12,896 nucleotides of DNA. Source: Neisseriales bacterium (GTDB taxonomy: Bacteria; Pseudomonadota; Gammaproteobacteria; Burkholderiales; UBA11063). This document shows, one piece after another, positions 7,607-12,896 of this stretch. The translations under genes and the position numbers were made by a program. The notes under the pieces are model-generated. The model saw only the letters and a list, made by a program, of their open reading frames with translations, ran no database searches and was not told the origin of the DNA. Numbering within the stretch: position 1 is the first letter of the stretch; each line of letters begins with the position of its first letter. Location: assembly GCA_008017145.1 (NCBI GenBank), contig SSGY01000132.1, positions 1 through 12,896 of the forward strand, written 5' to 3'.

Positions 7607-7666
7607 ATGATAATGAATAATAAGCTTGAATATGTTCTAACTTACGCAAGTGCCTTAGTAATATGA
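7607..7666 (+). CDS. Possible 19-residue small ORF upstream of sucC
   Basis: ATG 7607 is preceded by ACGGAG (7592-7597) at a 9-nt spacing, and the frame MIMNNKLEYVLTYASALVI ends at TGA 7664. Its stop codon overlaps the extended -10 of the predicted sucC promoter, so it would not be on the sucC mRNA from that promoter. It has no known homologue that I recall, and the only support is the ribosome site. Confidence 0.2.
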   Translation: MIMNNKLEYVLTYASALVI

Positions 7667-7672
7667 TAAAAT
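7664..7672 (+). promoter_or_regulatory. sucCD promoter (extended -10)
   Basis: TGATAAAAT: -10 TAAAAT at 7667-7672 with an extended TG. No good -35 is seen. The expected start is near 7679, about 35 nt before sucC. Confidence 0.5.
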
Positions 7673-7713
7673 ATAGGCGCTTTATTTTTATAAATTGTCT
7701 ATAAGGATATCAA

Positions 7714-8877
7714 ATGAATTTACATGAATATCAAGCTAAGGAATTGTTGGCACGTTATGGTTTACGTGTTCAAACCGGAGTTCTGGCAACCAGTGGGCAT
7801 GAAGCGGCTGACGCTTATGACAAACTAGGTGGCAAATTTGCGGTAGTAAAAGCACAGGTGCATGCGGGTGGTCGCGGTAAAGCTGGTGGCGTAAAGGTAG
7901 TTAAATCACGTGATGAAGCACGCGAAGTTGCGGAGAGCTTGATCGGTAAAAATTTGGTAACCTATCAAACAGATGCTAATGGTCAACCAGTTAATTCAGT
8001 ATATGTTTCTGAGGATTTATACCCAGTTTCACGTGAATTGTACTTAGGTGCAGTAGTGGATCGTTCGAGCCGTAGAGTAACTTTTATGGCATCAACCGAA
8101 GGTGGTGTGGAGATTGAGAAAGTTGCTCATGATACGCCTGAGAAAATTCTTAAAGTAGTAGTAGATCCATTGGTAGGGTTACAACCATGTCACGCCCGCG
8201 AAGTTGCATTTCAACTTGGTTTGAGTGGTGAACAGATTGCTAATTTTGTTAAAATGATGCTTGGTGCATATCAGGCTTTTGTTGAGAATGATTTTGCTTT
8301 ATTTGAAATCAATCCATTGGCAGTTCGTGAAAATGGTGAATTGGTATGTGTTGATGCTAAGATTAACTTAGATTCAAATGCATTGTTCCGCCATGCTGAT
8401 CTATTGGCATTACGTGATAAATCACAAGAAAATGAGCGTGAATTAAAAGCTTCTGAACATGATCTTAACTATGTTGCTCTTGAAGGTAATATTGGTTGTA
8501 TGGTAAATGGTGCTGGTCTTGCAATGGCAACTATGGACATCATTAAATTATACGGCGGTCAACCTGCAAACTTCCTTGATGTTGGTGGTGGTGCTACAAA
8601 AGCGCGCGTTATTGAAGCCTTTAAATTAATTTTAGCTGATAGCAATGTAAAAGCAGTATTGATTAATATTTTTGGTGGAATTGTACGCTGCGATATGATT
8701 GCTGAAGCGATTATTGATGCAGTAAAAGAAGTTAATGTAACTGTACCAGTAGTTGTGCGCCTAGAAGGTAATAATGCAGAATTAGGTTCTAAATTATTGA
8801 AAGAATCTGGCTTAGCACTGATTCCTGCTGAAGGTTTAGCTGATGCAGCACAAAAAGTTGTAGCAACTTTAAAATAA
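7714..8877 (+). CDS. sucC: Succinyl-CoA synthetase (ADP-forming) beta subunit
   Basis: With SucD it interconverts succinyl-CoA plus ADP and phosphate with succinate, CoA and ATP in the TCA cycle. The 387 residues are the standard bacterial length. The N-terminal ATP-grasp domain (about 1-240) carries '[17 protein letters not shown]' (45-61) and the Mg ligands Asn200 in 'FEINPLA' and Asp214 in 'VCVDAKI'. The C-terminal CoA-ligase domain has '[18 protein letters not shown]' (258-275), 'DVGGGATK' (289-296) and '[13 protein letters not shown]' (318-330). ATG 7714 follows AAGGA (7703-7707) at 6 nt. The sequence closely resembles Neisseria SucC as I recall it, which underlies the taxonomic guess. 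It is followed by sucD after 45 bp. Other TCA genes, which often adjoin it, are not in the window. Confidence 0.98.
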   Translation: MNLHEYQAKELLARYGLRVQTGVLATSGHEAADAYDKLGGKFAVVKAQVHAGGRGKAGGVKVVKSRDEAREVAESLIGKNLVTYQTDANGQPVNSVYVSEDLYPVSRELYLGAVVDRSSRRVTFMASTEGGVEIEKVAHDTPEKILKVVVDPLVGLQPCHAREVAFQLGLSGEQIANFVKMMLGAYQAFVENDFALFEINPLAVRENGELVCVDAKINLDSNALFRHADLLALRDKSQENERELKASEHDLNYVALEGNIGCMVNGAGLAMATMDIIKLYGGQPANFLDVGGGATKARVIEAFKLILADSNVKAVLINIFGGIVRCDMIAEAIIDAVKEVNVTVPVVVRLEGNNAELGSKLLKESGLALIPAEGLADAAQKVVATLK

Positions 8878-8922
8878 CTGCGCTTACGTAGTAAAGACCC
8901 AATAAATTAATAAGGATTTAAG

Positions 8923-9807
8923 ATGAGTGTTTTAGTTAATAAAAATACCAAAGTTTTAGTACAAGGTTTTACTGGTAAAAACGGTACTTTTCATTCTGAG
9001 CAAGCAATTGCTTATGGTACTAAAGTAGTTGGTGGTGTTACTCCTGGTAAAGGTGGCAGTCAACATTTAGGTTTGCCAGTTTTTAATACGATGAACGAAG
9101 CGGTGCGTGAAACGCAAGCTGATGCTTCAGTTATTTATGTTCCTGCACCGTTTGTGTTGGATTCAGCAGTTGAAGCGATTGATGCTGGTGTAGCCTTGAT
9201 TGTGATTATTACTGAAGGCGTACCAACGTTAGATATGTTAAAAGTTAAGCGTTACGCAGAATCAAGCGGTTCACGGATTATTGGACCAAATTGCCCAGGT
9301 ATTATTACTCCAGGTGAATGTAAAATCGGGATTATGCCGGGTCATATTCATTTACCAGGTAAAATTGGGATTGTTTCACGCTCTGGTACTTTGACTTATG
9401 AAGCAGTAGCACAAACTACTAAATTAGGTCTTGGTCAGTCAACTTGTATCGGTATTGGTGGTGATCCGATTCCTGGTACTTCACATATTGATTCATTAAA
9501 ATTATTCCAGGAAGATCCACAAACTGAAGCGATTATTATGATCGGTGAAATTGGTGGAACTGCTGAAGAGGAAGCTGCAGAATATGTAAAATCTCATGTA
9601 ACTAAACCTGTGGTTGGTTATATCGCCGGGGTTACTGCTCCTGCTGGTAAACGTATGGGGCATGCTGGTGCGATTATCTCTGGCGGTAAAGGTACTGCGG
9701 AAGAAAAATTTGCAGCTTTTGAAAAAGCTGGAATCGCTTATACTCGTTCGCCTGCAGAACTTGGTACAACAATGTTAGAATTGTTAAAATCTAAAGGTAT
9801 GATCTAA
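8923..9807 (+). CDS. sucD: Succinyl-CoA synthetase alpha subunit
   Basis: Carries the CoA-binding Rossmann domain and the phosphorylated histidine of succinyl-CoA synthetase, and acts as a heterotetramer or heterodimer with SucC. The 294 residues are typical. CoA-binding sequence '[14 protein letters not shown]' lies at 11-24, '[17 protein letters not shown]' at 121-137 and '[10 protein letters not shown]' at 152-161. The active-site His247 is in '[17 protein letters not shown]' (the E. coli equivalent is His246). '[13 protein letters not shown]' (207-219) holds the conserved Glu that stabilises the phosphohistidine loop. ATG 8923 has AAGGAT just upstream. It is cotranscribed with sucC, with a 45-bp gap and no terminator between, and the transcript ends at 9843-9873. 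Confidence 0.98.
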   Translation: MSVLVNKNTKVLVQGFTGKNGTFHSEQAIAYGTKVVGGVTPGKGGSQHLGLPVFNTMNEAVRETQADASVIYVPAPFVLDSAVEAIDAGVALIVIITEGVPTLDMLKVKRYAESSGSRIIGPNCPGIITPGECKIGIMPGHIHLPGKIGIVSRSGTLTYEAVAQTTKLGLGQSTCIGIGGDPIPGTSHIDSLKLFQEDPQTEAIIMIGEIGGTAEEEAAEYVKSHVTKPVVGYIAGVTAPAGKRMGHAGAIISGGKGTAEEKFAAFEKAGIAYTRSPAELGTTMLELLKSKGMI

Positions 9808-9842
9808 TTTTTTTAGATTAAATACGGACTAGTTTAGCCTCT

Positions 9843-9873
9843 AAAAGCCCACCGATTATGGTGGGCTTTTTTT
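9843..9873 (+). terminator. Intrinsic terminator of sucCD
   Basis: AAAAGCCCACC (9843-9853) pairs with GGTGGGCTTTT (9860-9870) around a 6-nt loop, and the T-run continues to 9873. This is a textbook terminator 35 nt after the sucD stop. The A-run on the left arm would also allow function on the other strand. Confidence 0.95.
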
Positions 9874-9905
9874 ATATTCACATGAGTTCAAAGGTACAGT
9901 AGTTG

Positions 9906-9935
9906 TTTGGGTGGTAAATATTTGGGTGGGAATAT
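9906..9935 (+). repeat. 15-bp tandem duplication upstream of the porin gene
   Basis: TTTGGGTGGTAAATA (9906-9920) is followed at once by TTTGGGTGGGAATAT (9921-9935), identical in the first 9 bases with 12 of 15 positions the same. It lies upstream of the porin promoter and could be a simple slippage duplication or a pair of regulator sites. Confidence 0.5.
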
Positions 9936-9941
9936 TTGCCA

Positions 9942-9971
9942 TTGCTGAGCTACGACTAATTGGGCTATAAT
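9942..9971 (+). promoter_or_regulatory. Porin gene promoter
   Basis: TATAAT (9966-9971) is an exact -10. TTGCTG (9942-9947) is a partial -35 at 18 bp. The start would be near 9978, about 34 nt before GTG 10012. Confidence 0.6.
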
Positions 9972-9999
9972 CAAACTTTTCTTGAAATAACTAAGCTTG

Positions 10000-10005
10000 A
10001 AAGGG
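10000..10005 (+). promoter_or_regulatory. Shine-Dalgarno of the porin gene
   Basis: AAAGGG sits 6 nt before GTG 10012. An upstream TTG at 9997 would place this site inside the coding region, so GTG 10012 is preferred. Confidence 0.6.
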
Positions 10006-10011
10006 TGTCTC

Positions 10012-11478
10012 GTGTTTAATAGTGTTTCTCGTAAGCTTGTGTTAGCGTTAACTTTGTCCGCGACACCATTTACATATGCTAGTGAAATCTCATATGAAGA
10101 TAATGAGAGTGAAGTAAAATTGAGTGATGATGTTGATAAGACTCGTGATGATTATTTTGACAATGATGTTGGAGTTTTGATTGAAGAAGAAGAGATTAAG
10201 CAGCTTAAACAATCATATATTTCACCATATAATTATTTACAAGATCCAATTGCTTTAAACATGGGCTCAAGTGCTAAAGCTGAATCAACTGGAACATTTC
10301 ATCTGGGTACTAGTTTTATCGCTGGGATGAATAGTCCAATGAATGGGCAGAACACTGCGATTAATACTAATATTGTTCAGGTTTGGGGACAAACTGAACG
10401 CTTTGGTGGTTTTGCTTTAGGTGGTGCTGGGACTGCAGTTGTCAATTTCCGCCAGATCGGACAACCAAATACCTTTAGTACGACATCAGTCTTTTCCCCG
10501 AGTCAAGCATATATTGATTATCAGTATAGCAATAAACTAGATATTGTTGCTGGTAATATTCTTATTTCTACACCGTGGGTTAATAGTTTTGGCTCAAATC
10601 CGGGAGCTACCTATGCGATGGGGAATAATTCCTATCAAGCAGCATTAGTTAATGTTCAAGCACTACCAAGCTTATTAATAACTGGGTTTAGTGCATGGAA
10701 TTATACCCAATATCCAAATAACTGGGGTAATCAGCAAACGTATTACAATAATGGTGGTGTGCTAGCTAGCATCGGAAGTACTCCAACTAATGGACCAAGT
10801 GGGCTTGGTTTAACTTGGAATCCTGTGGATAGTTATTCAGGGCAATTATGGCTATATAATTTTGCGGATTATGCCAAAATGATTTATGCTGATAATAGTT
10901 ATCATGTGGCTGTAGCAAGTGAAGTTAGCTTTGATTTTGGTCTGCAAGGTTTTATGCAATCCTCATCTGGTTCAGCTATTACAACCCAATTTCCATTACC
11001 TGGGCAAACTACGCCTGCTGGGGTAATTGCGAGTAATGGCGTTGGGGGTAGGATAGCTCTAAATGTAGCCAATAACACTACCAGCATTTCATATAATAAT
11101 ATTTTTGGTTCTAGTGGCTCGTTTTTGAATGGTGGAATGGTAACTCCTTATACTTATGGTATGGAAGTTGATCCGCTCTATACAACCCCTGCGTTGACAT
11201 CCTTAGCAGAGCTTGGTTCTGGTTATGCTTACACCTTGCGCAATAGTACTTCGTTTATGGATAACTCACTAAAATTTAATCTATCAATGTCACAGTTTTT
11301 TGTCAATCAGGTTTATGTTGGACAAGCAACAAATGTAACTGAGTATGATGCATCGCTGTTGTACCGAATTCCTCATACCAATATGAATGTCTGGACGCGT
11401 TTGGTCTATCTCGAGCAACCTGATAATGTCGGTGGTAATATGCTGCAACCACGGCTTATTTTTAACTGGACATACTAA
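10012..11478 (+). CDS. Outer-membrane beta-barrel protein, probable OprD-like porin
   Basis: A 488-residue exported protein. The N-terminus is a clear signal peptide (Arg7-Lys8, hydrophobic core 9-17, cleavage after 'TYA' at 23). Residues 25-61 are strikingly acidic (16 Asp/Glu against 3 Lys/Arg). From about residue 80 on, the protein has alternating short hydrophobic strands with Gly, Asn, Ser and aromatics, and ends 'RLIFNWTY', an aromatic last residue as barrels require for BAM insertion. 'AYIDYQYSNKLDIVAGNILISTPW' (in pieces, about 165-190) and the following 'YQAALVNVQALPSLLITGF' resemble the OprD family pattern of a strand, a conserved loop and a strand. Cysteines are absent from the mature part. 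The substrate cannot be read from sequence. It has its own promoter and is codirectional with the guanine deaminase gene 103 bp downstream. Confidence 0.7.
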   Translation: MFNSVSRKLVLALTLSATPFTYASEISYEDNESEVKLSDDVDKTRDDYFDNDVGVLIEEEEIKQLKQSYISPYNYLQDPIALNMGSSAKAESTGTFHLGTSFIAGMNSPMNGQNTAINTNIVQVWGQTERFGGFALGGAGTAVVNFRQIGQPNTFSTTSVFSPSQAYIDYQYSNKLDIVAGNILISTPWVNSFGSNPGATYAMGNNSYQAALVNVQALPSLLITGFSAWNYTQYPNNWGNQQTYYNNGGVLASIGSTPTNGPSGLGLTWNPVDSYSGQLWLYNFADYAKMIYADNSYHVAVASEVSFDFGLQGFMQSSSGSAITTQFPLPGQTTPAGVIASNGVGGRIALNVANNTTSISYNNIFGSSGSFLNGGMVTPYTYGMEVDPLYTTPALTSLAELGSGYAYTLRNSTSFMDNSLKFNLSMSQFFVNQVYVGQATNVTEYDASLLYRIPHTNMNVWTRLVYLEQPDNVGGNMLQPRLIFNWTY

Positions 11479-11505
11479 GATTAGCTTACCCATGTTTTTA
11501 TATAG

Positions 11506-11534
11506 TTGTGTAATTAATGGTTTTAGCTTAGAAT
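11506..11534 (+). promoter_or_regulatory. Predicted promoter of the guanine deaminase gene
   Basis: TTGTGT (11506-11511) and TAGAAT (11529-11534, 5 of 6) lie 17 bp apart between the porin stop and ATG 11582. No terminator hairpin is evident after the porin gene, so read-through from it is also possible. Confidence 0.45.
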
Positions 11535-11581
11535 CTCGTCTATCAAGTTTAACTTCTTAATCTTTTAGAGAGTCCAAGCAG

Positions 11582-12896
11582 ATGAAAACATTATATCGCG
11601 GTAAAATTTTTACATTTAATCAATCAGCTAATTTACAAAATTTACAAGGTGTGATTCCTGATGCCTTGTTTGTAAATGATGAGCGCTTCACGTTTCTACG
11701 GGATGGAGCAATTATTGTTGAGAATGGTAAAATTAGTGCGGTTGGCGATTATAATGAGATTAGTTCTCTATTAAGCTCGGAAGATAAAACTGTTGATTAT
11801 CGCGGTAAACTAATTACACCAGGATTTATTGATACCCATATTCATGCAACTCAGACTTCAAGTGTAAGTGCTTATGGGGAAAAATTATTAACTTGGTTAG
11901 ATAATTATGTTTTTCCAAGTGAAGTTGCGTTTAATAGTGAGCAATCAGGTCGTCGTGAATATGACATTTTATTAAAACAATTATTTAAAAATGGTACGAC
12001 TTCAATTTGTGCATATTTACCAACCTCGTATGATGGTGCCGATTTGATTTTTGAAATGACCGATAAATATAATATGCGGGTAATCATGGGAAATACTATC
12101 ATGACTGACGGTAATGCTAAGTTAATTACCAACCCGCAAACCAGCATGAAAATTAGTGAAAAGCTCTATAATAAATGGCATGGTGTCAATCGTTCATCAT
12201 ATGCTTTAACACCACGTTTTGCCTTGAGTTGTACCGATGAAACATTAGGTTTATGTCGTGAATTTATGGAATCACATCCTGATTCATACGTGCAAAGCCA
12301 TTTATGTGAAAATATCAATGAGATTGCTGATACGGTAGCTAAATTCTCATGGGCGAAGGATTATCTGGAGGTATATGAGAAATCTGGTTTAGTGAATGAG
12401 CGTTCGATTTATGGACATTGTATTCATCTATCAGAAAGCGAATGGAACCGAATGGTTGAAAAACAAGCGATTTTTGCTAATTGTCCAGTAAGTAATAATT
12501 ATCTGGGAAGCGGTCTGTTTAATTATCAAAAAGCAGTGCAACTAGATGCTAAACTTACTCTGGCAACTGACTGGGGTGCTGGTAATACTTTGTCTATGCT
12601 CCGTGTTATGGATGATGCGTACAAAGTTGCAATGCTTAATTCTTTCAAATTAGAAACTTTAACTCGCTGGTATTCTTCTACTTTAGGTGCGGCAAAAGCT
12701 TTAGGCATCGGACAATATATTGGTAGTCTTGAAGTTGGTAAAGAAGCTGATTTTATTGTGCTTGATCCCGCGCAAAATGAATTGTTAAATTACCGTTTGG
12801 AAAGTAGCTTTGATTTGTTGGATTATTTATTTTCACTAAGTTCGTTGGGTGATGACCGGATTGTTGCCGCAACTTATGTTTATGGTAATAAAGTTC
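11582..12896 (+). CDS. guaD: Guanine deaminase (3' end cut by window edge)
   Basis: Zinc amidohydrolase that converts guanine to xanthine and ammonia in purine salvage or catabolism. 438 codons are present and still open at the edge. Zinc ligands are His86 and His88 in 'PGFIDTHIHATQ', His240 in 'QSHLCEN', His279 in 'YGHCIHL' and Asp330 in 'LATDWGAGNT'. Glu243 is the proton shuttle. Gln91 and Arg212 ('TPRFALSC') are the guanine-contacting residues of the family. 'SLGDDRIVAATYVYGNKV' matches the region just before the usual C-terminus, so few residues are probably missing. 'LATDWGAGNT' has Trp where relatives have Val or Ile, and 'CPVSNNYLGSGLF' has Asn for the common Leu or Phe. ATG 11582 gives a normal N-terminus, though the ribosome site is weak. 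The porin gene lies just upstream on the same strand. Confidence 0.95.
   Translation, partial: MKTLYRGKIFTFNQSANLQNLQGVIPDALFVNDERFTFLRDGAIIVENGKISAVGDYNEISSLLSSEDKTVDYRGKLITPGFIDTHIHATQTSSVSAYGEKLLTWLDNYVFPSEVAFNSEQSGRREYDILLKQLFKNGTTSICAYLPTSYDGADLIFEMTDKYNMRVIMGNTIMTDGNAKLITNPQTSMKISEKLYNKWHGVNRSSYALTPRFALSCTDETLGLCREFMESHPDSYVQSHLCENINEIADTVAKFSWAKDYLEVYEKSGLVNERSIYGHCIHLSESEWNRMVEKQAIFANCPVSNNYLGSGLFNYQKAVQLDAKLTLATDWGAGNTLSMLRVMDDAYKVAMLNSFKLETLTRWYSSTLGAAKALGIGQYIGSLEVGKEADFIVLDPAQNELLNYRLESSFDLLDYLFSLSSLGDDRIVAATYVYGNKV

Larger units (their letters stand above)
7349..7713. other. Intergenic region between katG and sucC
   Basis: About 365 bp with no intact gene of normal size. It holds a possible decayed frame (7373-7603), a 19-codon frame with a good ribosome site (7607-7666), and the sucC promoter and leader. 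The decayed frame could also be chance. Confidence 0.45.

Overview
The window reads as chromosomal DNA from an AT-rich proteobacterium. The succinyl-CoA synthetase subunits, as I recall those families, look closest to betaproteobacterial (Neisseria-like) proteins, so I infer an AT-rich member of or near the Neisseriales. No database search was possible, so this placement is tentative. Nearly all of the content is housekeeping, stress-response or transport genes. I see no phage, insertion sequence, CRISPR array or recognisable defence system.

Layout. 1-210 is the C-terminal tail of a plus-strand gene, possibly a CPA1-type Na+/H+ antiporter. 330-2091 is a compact minus-strand arsenic resistance operon, arsR-arsC-acr3. 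Its genes overlap by a few bases, and its promoter carries a perfect inverted repeat between the -35 and -10, the likely ArsR operator. A strong terminator (2189-2219) separates it from aspS (2220-3986, minus), encoding aspartyl-tRNA synthetase. The aspS upstream region contains an unexpected terminator-like hairpin (4085-4131), which could be an attenuator or the end of a small RNA. A single-RRM RNA-binding protein (4367-4633, plus) with its own terminator follows, then tRNA-Arg(CCG) at 4728-4804.

katG (5137-7299) encodes a full-length catalase-peroxidase. It is preceded by a near-consensus OxyR site and followed by a perfect 44-bp palindrome. About 410 bp without an intact gene follow, including a possibly decayed small frame. 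sucC-sucD (7714-9807) encode succinyl-CoA synthetase and end at a clear terminator. Next is an exported outer-membrane beta-barrel, probably OprD-like, with a strongly acidic N-terminal stretch (10012-11478). A guanine deaminase gene starts at 11582 and runs off the right edge close to its expected C-terminus.

How the genes work together. The ars genes form a sense-reduce-export circuit: ArsR senses arsenite, ArsC reduces arsenate to arsenite, and Acr3 exports arsenite. KatG with its OxyR site is a peroxide-response module. SucCD is the substrate-level phosphorylation step of the TCA cycle. AspRS and tRNA-Arg serve translation. The porin and guanine deaminase are adjacent and codirectional but each has a plausible promoter, so a shared purine-use role is only a guess. 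The most interesting points are the regulatory structures (ArsR operator, OxyR site, aspS leader hairpin, katG palindrome), the AspRS specificity residue, and the acidic extension of the porin.
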